Assembly: GCF_024362385.1 (NCBI RefSeq) | Contig: NZ_CP101466.1 | Location: forward strand, 1,116,001-1,180,000 | DNA from: Arthrobacter sp. DNA4 | GTDB lineage: Bacteria > Actinomycetota > Actinomycetes > Actinomycetales > Micrococcaceae | Length of the DNA stretch: 64,000 bases | Reading direction: 5' to 3' | Part shown: positions 35,375 through 44,049 of the stretch, piece by piece | Position numbering within the stretch: position 1 is the first letter of the stretch | Layout of the letters: every line of letters begins with the position of its first letter | Made by a program: the position numbers and the translations under genes | Notes under the pieces: model-generated | Seen by the model: only the letters and a program-made list of their open reading frames with translations | Databases searched by the model: none | What the model was told of the DNA's origin: nothing

Positions 35375-37433
35375 AGATGCTGTCCTCCATTGACTGTGAC
35401 AAATATGATCTCCACAGGCGGTCATGGCTACCGATAGTGTCCCTAGCGGCCCGGCGCCAAAAAGCGTGGGCCGTGTCGTCTATCCATCCAAAGTTTGGTG
35501 GATCAGCCGCAATCCGTTGAGGCGGTGAAAACTTTCCTGCCTGTTCAGTCAAAACCCAGGTTGTCCCCTTCGGGACAGAGACTTTCCACCGGTAGGACTT
35601 GGGGAATCCGAGCCGAGTAATGAAAGGGGGAATAGGAGGTTCGCCGCACCTTTGTACCAGTCCCGAGGGCGCCACGAACCATACAGCAGCATCCCGTCCC
35701 CGTCTACACAGCACAAACTCGGGAACCGTCGCTTCTGGCGCCGGACCGGGAGGCATCACAGCGTCGTGACCTGGAGTGTGCGCCGCCTCCCACTGAGCGG
35801 CAGAACCGGCGGAGTGGACAAAAAAATCTAAGGTGAGGCCAGCGACAGTAACTGTGTGCTTCCCCTGCGTAAAGGGTCCGGCGAGCCGGAGGGGAAAAAG
35901 GGAACCATTGGCCTTCACCCGTGTTCCGGGGAGTCTGTTATCAAGAACAACATGAATGTACTCGTCAGAAGATCCCTCCGGGAGCTGGACATCCGGCTCG
36001 CCCCCCAGCAGGTAGTGGCGGCCGCCGACATCCGTCCGCAATTCAAGCCCGTTTACGAGTTTGGGCCGGGAGCTAGGACGTGGCTTCAGGAGCTGGCCTA
36101 AGCTGTTGAACGACCCTGCCGCTGACAGGTCAATCGGCTCCACCAAGGACACATCTACATATACGGCCCACCCTGGGAAGACCTTGCCGCGAAGCTTCCA
36201 GTACCCGGCCGCTGCACTTTCGGTAAGAAGCTCGTCCATTTCCGCTACATCCGTGTCCTGCACAACGAACAGGTGGGGCTCCTCCGGAGTGGCTTCTGGC
36301 ACCGACTGCCAGTGGCCCGACGAAGGATCAATGCGCAAGATCCACAGTTGACGCACATTTTTGGTAAGGACTGCCCGGGCTCCTGTTGCCCGAAAACGGT
36401 GATTAATCAAATTAGCGCTTTGGGGGAGGCTGCCCAGTATAACGTCGTAGACAGATCCATAATCGGGTTTTTGGATCGATAAGAGCGAACCGTTGTCTTG
36501 CCTAAGCTCGTCCGTTTCCAACCGCGGATCAACAGGGATCACCCAGCTGATCGACCAGTCCTCTGGGTCAACGCGAAGGCTCAGGTCCAAACGCACCCGG
36601 CCCTTTTCCGCAGTCGGCCCGGAACTTTGCTCAGCAGCCAATTTGGCAATCACCGCCAGGAGCAATGGATTTCCGGAGCCTTTTTGAACCAGGTCCACGA
36701 ATGCCGGGGAGAACCCCCGTGGCTTGTCCAGCCACAGACGGAGTAGAGCCAACAACTGCTCCGGGGACGACCTCAAATTCCGATCAACACGGAGCCGGTC
36801 AAAAAAACCGGACAACCGATCCCGGTCGGACGCTTTCAACACGGTTTGAGAAAGCGGATAGCCGATTCTGTTGAAGGTTTCATGAGTGCGGATAGTGCTC
36901 GGGCCTAAGAGGTCGTGGCTTCTTTCTATCCAGGTATCAAGCGTCTGCCACATCTCAGCAACTACATCGAAGTGCTTTTGAATCCCCCTAGCGGTGAGAC
37001 TGTTTGTACCCGACGTCATCAGGGTGACCAACCGAGGGTAATAAGCGGCAGACGAAAATTTCCCGTCGTTTCGCATTCTGGATCCTGCGATAACGGTGGC
37101 GGCCAAAAGAGGCAGGCACGGTGGGGGTTGATCCTGGGAACCCTTCCTCCACGAGGCGAGCCGCCGCTCGATAGGCTCGAATACTGTTGGCTTGTCGGTC
37201 TGCCGGAGCTCCGCGAGAACAGCCGAGCGCAGCGACTCCACAGGATCAGGTAGGAGAGGACAAATCCGCGTCATTTCTTCATCATCGAGAAACATAATGA
37301 CCGGTTCATCGGGTTGATTCATCGGGAAAAATTCATCCGACAGCTTTGACTGCCACCTGTCGTAGTCCATATGAATCCCCAAAACTTCCTCGTCCCCCAC
37401 GTCATGATTGTATTCGCTGGTACCGACACACAT
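35364..37433 (-). CDS. Druantia type II-like large accessory protein
   Basis: The protein is 689 aa from ATG 37433, which has GGGG upstream; a GTG at 37445 would add 4 residues. No catalytic motif is recognised. The N-terminal half is helical (SLRSAVLAELRQ; RERLASW-like segments; THETFNRIGYPLSQTVLKASD) and the C-terminal half is beta-rich (RTDVGGRHYLLGGEPDVQLP; VTVAGLTLDFFVHSAG), like immunoglobulin-type repeats. It is the first gene of the minus-strand operon that ends with the helicase, and divergent from the methyltransferase gene. By context it is a DruF- or DruG-type partner of the helicase. Confidence 0.68.
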   Translation of the reverse strand: MCVGTSEYNHDVGDEEVLGIHMDYDRWQSKLSDEFFPMNQPDEPVIMFLDDEEMTRICPLLPDPVESLRSAVLAELRQTDKPTVFEPIERRLASWRKGSQDQPPPCLPLLAATVIAGSRMRNDGKFSSAAYYPRLVTLMTSGTNSLTARGIQKHFDVVAEMWQTLDTWIERSHDLLGPSTIRTHETFNRIGYPLSQTVLKASDRDRLSGFFDRLRVDRNLRSSPEQLLALLRLWLDKPRGFSPAFVDLVQKGSGNPLLLAVIAKLAAEQSSGPTAEKGRVRLDLSLRVDPEDWSISWVIPVDPRLETDELRQDNGSLLSIQKPDYGSVYDVILGSLPQSANLINHRFRATGARAVLTKNVRQLWILRIDPSSGHWQSVPEATPEEPHLFVVQDTDVAEMDELLTESAAAGYWKLRGKVFPGWAVYVDVSLVEPIDLSAAGSFNSLGQLLKPRPSSRPKLVNGLELRTDVGGRHYLLGGEPDVQLPEGSSDEYIHVVLDNRLPGTRVKANGSLFPLRLAGPFTQGKHTVTVAGLTLDFFVHSAGSAAQWEAAHTPGHDAVMPPGPAPEATVPEFVLCRRGRDAAVWFVAPSGLVQRCGEPPIPPFITRLGFPKSYRWKVSVPKGTTWVLTEQAGKFSPPQRIAADPPNFGWIDDTAHAFWRRAARDTIGSHDRLWRSYLSQSMEDSIYGR

Positions 37434-37662
37434 TGCTGGCCCCACAGCTACGAGGATCGATCATCGAAATCAACGGAGGCTGGGACTGGTGAGGTCAGTG
37501 TAAGTAGGACTAGAGGTACTACCCGGTAATGCCGCTGGTGACATGCCGGTGATGGGACTTCGACCTGCTCAGTGGGAGAGCAAGTGGAGGAGGAAGTGTG
37601 TTGTTGCACATGTCGGCGAGCGTCCCATACGGAGTCGGTGGGTCTGAAAGAATAGACACATC
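37434..37662. promoter_or_regulatory. Divergent promoter region, methyltransferase versus helicase operon
   Basis: This roughly 230-bp region must carry promoters for both directions. A possible plus-strand promoter is TTGCAC (37604-37609), 16 bp, CATACG (37626-37631), placing the start about 25 bp before the methyltransferase ATG. No operator is obvious and no strong Shine-Dalgarno precedes that ATG. Confidence 0.4.
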
Positions 37663-38970
37663 ATGGATGAAATGAAACGCGCGAGTGAGCTGACAGTGGT
37701 CGAGATCTGCGCTGGGGCAGGTGGTCAGAGCCTCGGGTTGCACCTTGCGGGGTTCCGGCACACACTCGCAGTTGAGCTTGACCGCGACGCGGCCCAAACC
37801 CTCGCGCTTAATCTTTCTCGCCTTGCAGCCGCTGAGGGGCAGCCGGAGCCGAAAGTTGCGGTGGGGGACGTTGCTGACGACTCAGTGTGGAACCCCACTG
37901 AACATGCGGGAGTCTCGCTGCTCGCGGGCGGAGTGCCCTGCCCCCCGTTCTCGATTGCCGGTAAGCAACTCGGTTCGTCGGATGAGCGCGATTTGTTCGC
38001 CTGGGCCGTCGAGGCTGCTGGTCGCATGCAGCCTGACGCGGTGCTGCTGGAGAACGTCCGCGGGTTATCGATGCCGCGTTTTGCCGGGTATCGGCAGGCC
38101 GTCCTCGACCGGTTGGCCGAGCTGGGTTACCGCGCCGACTGGCGGCTGCTTGAGGCGAAGGATTACGGTGTCCCGCAATTACGGCCTCGCTTCATCCTCG
38201 TGGCTCTGCGTGAAGAATTCGCGCCCTACTTCAACTGGCCTGAACCGACCCCTGCGGTGCAGACGGTGGGCTCTGCACTCTATGACCTGATGGCAGCGAA
38301 CGGGTGGCCGGGCGCCGAGGTTTGGGCGAAGAGGGCCGACCGAATTGCCCCGACCATCGTTGGCGGCTCCAAGAAGCATGGCGGGCCTGACCTCGGCCCG
38401 ACACGGGCGAAGCGCGATTGGCGCGCCCTCGGAGTCGACGGCCTTGGGATCGCAGACGCAGCGCCCGGCCCCGATGTCCCAGTGGACTTCGTCCCCAAGC
38501 TGACGAATCAGATGGTTGCCCGTATTCAGGGCTGGTCGGGCCAGGCGTACGAGTGGGACTTTGCCGAGCGCAAAGGGCGAAAAACTACAACCTACCGGCA
38601 GATCGGTAACGCCTTTCCCCCACCGGTAGCCCGTGCTGTCGGGGTCGCTATAGCAGCCGCATTACGTAAAGACGGAACTCCCACCGGCCGCCACGGCGCG
38701 GGCAGCCATGACGAGGTCTACCGCGCGCTACGCGAGCATGCTGGTTTTGTCTCGTTCGCAGGGTTGCGGAAGGCGCTCGGAGGGAGTCTCGCCGACAGTG
38801 AGATCGAGCGCAGGATTGACTTTATCAGCCGTGACTTTGAGGTTGAGGTGCGCGTTCGCCGCGGCGTGCCAATGTACAAGCTAGGGGAGTGGCGGGCCTT
38901 CCGCGGGCAGGCGAACCACGCCCGCCACGAAGTGTTTGCGGTCGATCGCTTGCGCGCCAAGGTTAGCTAG
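37663..38970 (+). CDS. DNA (cytosine-5) methyltransferase with C-terminal winged-helix extension
   Basis: The 435-aa enzyme has motif I EICAGAGGQSLGL (14-26), the catalytic motif IV GGVPCPPFSIAGKQ with Cys93, motif VI ENVRG (130-134), motif VIII QLRPR (172-176) and motif X RQIGNAFPPP (about 312-321). The target-recognition region is about 180-310. The last 100 residues add a winged-helix-like domain (HDEVYRALREHAGFVSFAGLRKALGG). It transfers methyl groups from SAM to C5 of cytosine in a sequence context. It lies between a Druantia type II-like operon (divergent) and a four-gene helicase/nuclease operon (same strand), and may protect self DNA from either. Confidence 0.92.
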   Translation: MDEMKRASELTVVEICAGAGGQSLGLHLAGFRHTLAVELDRDAAQTLALNLSRLAAAEGQPEPKVAVGDVADDSVWNPTEHAGVSLLAGGVPCPPFSIAGKQLGSSDERDLFAWAVEAAGRMQPDAVLLENVRGLSMPRFAGYRQAVLDRLAELGYRADWRLLEAKDYGVPQLRPRFILVALREEFAPYFNWPEPTPAVQTVGSALYDLMAANGWPGAEVWAKRADRIAPTIVGGSKKHGGPDLGPTRAKRDWRALGVDGLGIADAAPGPDVPVDFVPKLTNQMVARIQGWSGQAYEWDFAERKGRKTTTYRQIGNAFPPPVARAVGVAIAAALRKDGTPTGRHGAGSHDEVYRALREHAGFVSFAGLRKALGGSLADSEIERRIDFISRDFEVEVRVRRGVPMYKLGEWRAFRGQANHARHEVFAVDRLRAKVS

Positions 38971-39121
38971 CCCCCTCATCTATGGCTATGGCGCTCTTTG
39001 CGAATGATCTTGTCGGTGCAGCGCTATGTGCGCCCAGGATACAGCGTGTCGCGGATTGACGTCAGACGGTCAAGGCTCAATTTTTGGAACACTGATTTTG
39101 ATCTAGATTTAGGAGTTTTCC

Positions 39122-40528
39122 ATGCCAGACTTCGGCATTCCTCCCAAGGGGGAGGAGATCAAAGCAGTCATCGACCAGCGCCTCAAACTTGCGATGACAG
39201 AAAACGGTGCGAAGGTCACGATTGACTGGCGTGGTGAGCCCCGCCACCTGTACGTGATTTCCGTGCCGGTCGAGATGCTCTACTTCAACCCGGATACCCA
39301 CCGAATCCGTGCTCAGCGGACCCTCGACCCAGAACGCGATAGGGCCATTGAGGAGAACCCTTGGGGTCAAGTAGCCCAGGACTACCTCCACGATCTGCTT
39401 AGGCAACGGCCGTCCAACCCAGACCAAACGGACCCCGATTACACCGCCCTGATGGACGAGCTGGACGACGTCGGCCAGCGCGAGCCTGGGATCGTTACCC
39501 CTCACGGGATCCTGGTCGACGGCAACACGCGAGCCGCCGCGCTGATCGATCTCGGCGAGCAGAACATCAGGGTCGGCGTTCTGCCGGAAGACACCTCGCG
39601 CAAAGACATCAACGCCGTGGAGTTGTCACTCCAGCTGCGGAAGGACCGCCGGCGCGACTACTCCTACATCAATCGCCTCATCGCGATTGACGAGGAACTC
39701 GGGCGCGGGCGCACGGAAGCCGATGTTGCGAAGGATTTCAATATCAAGCTTGCGACGCTGCAGCGAGACCGCTGGGTCTATGCGCTAATACTCGACGCGA
39801 TTGACCGCAGTAAGACCGCGGACGGGGCGGCCCTGCGTCTGATTGATTTCGAACAGCACCAGGAAAAGCTGCGTGAGCTCCACCGCGACTTTTCGAAGCT
39901 GGCTATGACCGACTCTGATGCTGCCAAAACCCTGATGCAGTCGCGTCTGGCAATGGTTCTCCTGGACTACCCGAAGACCTCCTTGCGTCTCGCTGAAGCA
40001 GATTTCCACACGCGATATCTCGAGAGCCGTCTCCCGGAGGACCTAAAACCGAACTTGTCCGTTTTAGAAGAGGTCTTAGTCCCGGGTATTCCCGGGGCGG
40101 TCCTACCAAGGCAGAGTAGTGCTTCTGCCGCAGCCGAAGCTCTCACAAACCAGCTTCTCCGTGCCAAGGCGACGGCGACTGATGGCAAGAGCGCCAGTCC
40201 CGCGGATGTCGCATGGGCTGCCGGTGTCATGAAGCAGGCGCGAGATACGTTCGACACCGCCGTGAAGCTTGCTGGGCAGAACGCAGAACTCGTGAAGCGG
40301 CAGACCGCGGTACCAGAGCGGCTGACTGATGCAGCGGACTACGTCACTCAATGTGCAAGCGAATTCGCTGAGGCGAAGGCAAAGCGCGCCCTCGACGACG
40401 AGGCTTTTGACGACGCACTGATCGTGCTCCGCGATAGCCTCCAAAGCCTCGCCCGCCAGGCTGGACGCACCTTCTCCGCGCCCGGGGAAGGTGTTGCTTG
40501 GCTGCTCAACGCCGTCCGGTCCAGGTGA
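39122..40528 (+). CDS. ParB/Srx-like N-terminal domain protein
   Basis: The 468-aa protein has a ParB-type core at about 40-150: a conserved strand (RHLYVISVPVEMLYFNP), then GIVTPHGILVDGNTRAAAL near 128-142, equivalent to the GxRR/GNTR box of ParB-like CTP/ATP-binding or nuclease domains. The middle contains a KorB-like helical part (RTEADVAKDFNIKLATLQRDRW) that could bind DNA. The remaining 200 residues are helical. AGGAG precedes the ATG. Its stop overlaps the start of the helicase gene by one base (TGATG). It is not next to a ParA, so chromosome partition is unlikely; a defence role is inferred from neighbours. Confidence 0.8.
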   Translation: MPDFGIPPKGEEIKAVIDQRLKLAMTENGAKVTIDWRGEPRHLYVISVPVEMLYFNPDTHRIRAQRTLDPERDRAIEENPWGQVAQDYLHDLLRQRPSNPDQTDPDYTALMDELDDVGQREPGIVTPHGILVDGNTRAAALIDLGEQNIRVGVLPEDTSRKDINAVELSLQLRKDRRRDYSYINRLIAIDEELGRGRTEADVAKDFNIKLATLQRDRWVYALILDAIDRSKTADGAALRLIDFEQHQEKLRELHRDFSKLAMTDSDAAKTLMQSRLAMVLLDYPKTSLRLAEADFHTRYLESRLPEDLKPNLSVLEEVLVPGIPGAVLPRQSSASAAAEALTNQLLRAKATATDGKSASPADVAWAAGVMKQARDTFDTAVKLAGQNAELVKRQTAVPERLTDAADYVTQCASEFAEAKAKRALDDEAFDDALIVLRDSLQSLARQAGRTFSAPGEGVAWLLNAVRSR

Positions 40529-42357
40529 TGATGCCCGACCAGCCAAGCCTCAGCATCAGCCTCGGGTTGGAGGTTACGCACGCCCGGCTCGTCGCTCGGC
40601 CAGGGCTGGAGGATGACCTCCGTAGACTGGCGGTCGGCTTCCGCACTAGCGTGCAACGGTCGCCAGGTAGTGTCGAGATTGAGCTCGACGACCTCCTAAC
40701 AAACCTTGAGGTACTCAGCAGATGGCCGCATACGGCAGATGGTGATGTGCTTTGGGACGGACAGCTACAGGCGCTCGTAGTCGACTCGCTGCATGATGCT
40801 CAGACACTGTCTAGTCAGTTGCATGACCGCAGAGCGGAGGCGGCAGTGGGTTCCGAAGCCGTCCACGGCCTTCTCGGGCCTGAATGGACAGGAGACCTCA
40901 CATCCTTTCAGCTGCGCGACATCGCCAAGCTTCTGTCGCTTCGGCACGGAGCCAACTTTTCCGTCCCCGGTGCTGGTAAGACGAGAGTCGGACTTGCTGT
41001 ATTTCACGCGCTGAGGCGCCAAGAGAATCTCGAGCGACTACTCATCGTCGGACCCAAGTCCAGCTACGACGCGTGGTGCTATGAGAACAGGGAATGCCTG
41101 CAGCCGCCGCTGACTATGGAGGTGGCCGATGGCGTCCCAGCGAGCACTGTGGAAGCAATCATCGTCAATTATGAGCGCCTCCCCAACATGGTCAGCTCGC
41201 TTGGTCGCTGGCTCACAGAACGGCCCTCCATGATCATCCTCGATGAGGCCCATCGCATGAAGCTCGGGGCGGACGGTGCATACGGCGCGGCCTGCCTCGC
41301 TCTCGGCCCTCGCGGGAGGCGCCGGTTTATCCTTACAGGGACACCAGCCCCGAACGGGGTCAGGGACCTCGAAAACCTCTTCGGATTCGTGTGGCCCGGT
41401 ACTGGTCGCCAAAGCGTACTTCGGGCGGTGAACGGTGGCGACCTAGCCGATGCCAGCCGCACGCTCAGACCTCTCTTCACGCGAACGACCAAACATGAGC
41501 TCGATCTGCCGCCAGTGGAGACCAGCCTGCGAGTTGTACCGCTGCCTCCTTTGCACGCTGAAATTTACGAGGCCCTCGTTGGGCAGTTCTCCGCGCGCGC
41601 GGCCGGACACGAGGGCGACTTCCAGGCGCTTGGCCGAATTCTGGTATACATGCTAATGGCTGCGACCAGCCCTGCCCTGCTCGCAGTCGGGACCACGCGG
41701 TATGAGCCGCTTGCATACCAAGTGCCGCCGCTGCCGGTTCCCGAGCGATCATCGCTCTATCAGCTGATGCAGGACCTCCCAACCTACGAGATGTCGCCGA
41801 AATACCAGGAAGTGCTTGCGATAGTTAGCCAGAATGCTGCCCAGGGTCGAAAGACGCTCGTATGGTCAACGTTTATCCGCAGCCTTAACACACTGCAGAG
41901 AATTCTGGCGAGATTTGGCCCTGCCGTGGTCCACGGTGGCACTCCCGATCGCGAAGAGCAGATCCAACGGTTCCGGAGTGACCCTGACTGTCTGGTGCTG
42001 CTGTCCAATCCTGCAACGCTCGGCGAGGGGATCAGCCTGCATCACGAGTGCCACGACGCGGTTTACGTTGACCGAGACTTCGCCGCTGGGCGCTTCCTAC
42101 AGAGCCTAGATCGTATTCATCGCCTTGGGCTCAGGCCGGACACCACGACCCGAGTCACCGTTCTCGCCGCAGAAGGCACCATCGATGAGGTGGTCGCGGC
42201 ACGGCTCGCGAGCAAGCTGAAGTTTATGGGAGGCATCCTCGACGATCCAGCGGTTCAGCAGCTGGCTGATCTGGACGAGGAGCCTCCGGTCGGTGGAGTT
42301 TTGGACCAGGCGGACCTTCAGTCGTTGATGGGCCACTTGCGTGCGACTGCCACCTGA
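40528..42357 (+). CDS. SNF2-type superfamily 2 helicase/translocase
   Basis: The protein is 609 aa. Motif I is NFSVPGAGKTRVGLAVF (near 147), motif II IILDEAHRMK (near 238), motif III LTGTPAPNG (near 269), motif V LLSNPATLGEGISLH and motif VI QSLDRIHRLGLRP (near 525). The C-terminal half is the helicase C domain. The N-terminal 120 residues have no known domain. ATG 40528 overlaps the ParB-like gene's stop; ATG 40531 follows at once. SNF2-type motors in restriction-like systems translocate on DNA or remodel complexes. The end overlaps the DUF3883 gene by 17 bp, which strongly suggests a co-translated complex. Confidence 0.88.
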   Translation: MMPDQPSLSISLGLEVTHARLVARPGLEDDLRRLAVGFRTSVQRSPGSVEIELDDLLTNLEVLSRWPHTADGDVLWDGQLQALVVDSLHDAQTLSSQLHDRRAEAAVGSEAVHGLLGPEWTGDLTSFQLRDIAKLLSLRHGANFSVPGAGKTRVGLAVFHALRRQENLERLLIVGPKSSYDAWCYENRECLQPPLTMEVADGVPASTVEAIIVNYERLPNMVSSLGRWLTERPSMIILDEAHRMKLGADGAYGAACLALGPRGRRRFILTGTPAPNGVRDLENLFGFVWPGTGRQSVLRAVNGGDLADASRTLRPLFTRTTKHELDLPPVETSLRVVPLPPLHAEIYEALVGQFSARAAGHEGDFQALGRILVYMLMAATSPALLAVGTTRYEPLAYQVPPLPVPERSSLYQLMQDLPTYEMSPKYQEVLAIVSQNAAQGRKTLVWSTFIRSLNTLQRILARFGPAVVHGGTPDREEQIQRFRSDPDCLVLLSNPATLGEGISLHHECHDAVYVDRDFAAGRFLQSLDRIHRLGLRPDTTTRVTVLAAEGTIDEVVAARLASKLKFMGGILDDPAVQQLADLDEEPPVGGVLDQADLQSLMGHLRATAT

Positions 42358-43183
42358 GCCGATCCTGCTCGCTGCCCGGCGCTGGTTGGAAATTCTCCCA
42401 TTGAGTGGTGGCATCCCACGTGCCCAGGCATTACTGGCGACCCACAAACAGTACAGCGACTTGTCACCCACTCAGTATGCAACAGCACTCGGTTGGCTGC
42501 GTGACATGGAGCTACTCGAAAAGATCGGATCACCGATTCCGTTGGCCAACTTGGTACTCGGCGCCATCTTCGAGAATGCGGCACCTCCGTGGGTGCAGGA
42601 CGCCGACGAGCTTGTTCAGTCACCAGACGAGTTGCCCTCGGACGTTGTTTCGGCCGGTGAAGTGCTGGGCCTTGATGCGGACGGTGTATACGAGCAGCTC
42701 GTCACCAGTTGGGGCAAGGTCGACACCGCTGTTCGCGAACGGGTTGGTTTTGCGGGCGAAGCAGCGCTTGTCTCCATCCTCAATGAGCGCGCTGACAGCC
42801 GTGTTGACCATGTGTCGACGTGGTCCGATGGGTTCGGATACGACATCGCCTTCGCTCAGGGTGATGCATCTGCCCACTTGGAGGTGAAAAGTACAACGAG
42901 GACTGGACGATTCACTGCCTACTTGTCACGGCACGAGTACAAGGTGATGCTACGAGACCCTCGTTGGGTGCTCGTCGTCGTGCGGCTTACCTCCGACCTC
43001 GACATCGCCGCAGTGGGCTCAGTGCCCCGAGAGTGGATTGGTGCGGCCGTACCACGTGACGCAGGATCTTTTGGAAGCTGGGCGTCATGCAAGCTCGAGG
43101 TGCCTGGAGAGGTTATCGAAGAACGTGTCACGCAGCTTGGAACGGATGTGGCCAGCAGACTTCCGCCATGGCGTACCGTGTAG
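42341..43183 (+). CDS. DUF3883 protein with PD-(D/E)XK-like centre
   Basis: The 280-aa protein starts with GTG inside the helicase gene's end. The C-terminal half is a DUF3883 domain: GYDIAFA with Asp168, then HLEVKST with Glu181-x-Lys183, the D...ExK arrangement of PD-(D/E)XK nucleases. The N-terminal half is a winged-helix-like region (SPTQYATALGWLRDMELLEKIG). DUF3883 domains often occur with helicases and methyltransferases in phage-defence loci. In this operon it is the most likely nuclease subunit. Catalysis is inferred from the residues, not demonstrated. Confidence 0.83.
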   Translation: MRLPPEPILLAARRWLEILPLSGGIPRAQALLATHKQYSDLSPTQYATALGWLRDMELLEKIGSPIPLANLVLGAIFENAAPPWVQDADELVQSPDELPSDVVSAGEVLGLDADGVYEQLVTSWGKVDTAVRERVGFAGEAALVSILNERADSRVDHVSTWSDGFGYDIAFAQGDASAHLEVKSTTRTGRFTAYLSRHEYKVMLRDPRWVLVVVRLTSDLDIAAVGSVPREWIGAAVPRDAGSFGSWASCKLEVPGEVIEERVTQLGTDVASRLPPWRTV

Positions 43184-43291
43184 CCGCGAGCGACGGCTCG
43201 GCGAGCCTGAATCCCGGCTTCCGGTGCAGGATCGTATGATCATCGGGAAGTAGATGCCCACTCCTGTGTAGGCAAGATTAGAAGGAACAAC

Positions 43292-43987
43292 GTGAAACAA
43301 CCGGCATGGGATGACCCCGAGTCCAAAGCGGGGACCATGATTCGTGGAGCGCTGTGGCTCCTGCAGGTGGTCGGCGAAGGGGGTACTTTCACAAAGAATG
43401 AATTGCGAACGGCTTTTCCCGGCATTTCGCAGATCGACAGACGGATCCGGGATCTCAGGGACTACGGGTGGATTCTGCACTCCAACGTCGAAGACGCATC
43501 TCTGCTTGCTGAAGATCAGCGGTTCGTGAAGGCCGGGGTGCCGGTATGGGACCCGCACGAACGGAGGCAGGCCGCGCCTCGAAAGGCGATGTCGAGTAAG
43601 GACAGGCAGGCAGTGCTTATACGAGACGGGTACATGTGCACCCTGTGCGGCATCGCAGGCGCTGAGCCCTATCCGGACGACCCCGTCATCACAGCTGTCG
43701 TCGCCGTCTCTCGACGCACAATTCGAACTCTTGACGGCCGAGAAACCGAAGCGTTTGTGACGGAGTGCAAGCGGTGCACGTCCGGACGAGGGGCATCGCC
43801 TATTCTCGAGCGCGACGTCCTTTTGGCCGCCGCAGAACTTAGCCCCGGAGATAGGCGGCGATTCGTTCGGTGGATGGAGCGTGGCCGCCGCGGCAGCACC
43901 GAGCTCGACCGCGCATGGGCCGCGTACCTCCGGGTGCCGACGGATAGGCGACAAAACATCGCGGATCAGCTTCGCCGGGAACAGTGA
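43292..43987 (+). CDS. HNH-like zinc protein with N-terminal winged helix
   Basis: The 231-aa protein starts with GTG 43292 after AAGGA. Residues 15-65 look like a winged helix (TFTKNELRTAFPGISQIDRRIRDLR). Residues 111-163 hold two CxxC pairs, Cys116/Cys119 in RDGYMCTLCG and Cys159/Cys162 in TECKRCTSG, which frame the region where an HNH nuclease would have its D-H dyad. Instead the segment reads VVAVSRR with no His, so either the catalytic His is replaced or the fold only binds DNA. It lies 108 bp after the DUF3883 gene and probably completes that operon. Confidence 0.72.
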   Translation: MKQPAWDDPESKAGTMIRGALWLLQVVGEGGTFTKNELRTAFPGISQIDRRIRDLRDYGWILHSNVEDASLLAEDQRFVKAGVPVWDPHERRQAAPRKAMSSKDRQAVLIRDGYMCTLCGIAGAEPYPDDPVITAVVAVSRRTIRTLDGRETEAFVTECKRCTSGRGASPILERDVLLAAAELSPGDRRRFVRWMERGRRGSTELDRAWAAYLRVPTDRRQNIADQLRREQ

Positions 43988-44049
43988 GCCCACCGCCACT
44001 CTATTTCGAAGAAAGTGCAAATTTTGCATATGCAGCGAACTCTTGGGGT

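Noticed and set aside
28996..38970. DISARM system (helicase, DUF1998 protein, methyltransferase)
   Set aside because: In DISARM the helicase (DrmA) and the DUF1998 protein (DrmB) are separate; here both parts are in one 1808-aa polypeptide, which fits DruE better.
39122..40528. Chromosome or plasmid partition ParB
   Set aside because: No ParA, no parS-like repeats and no replication gene nearby; it is embedded in a helicase/nuclease operon.
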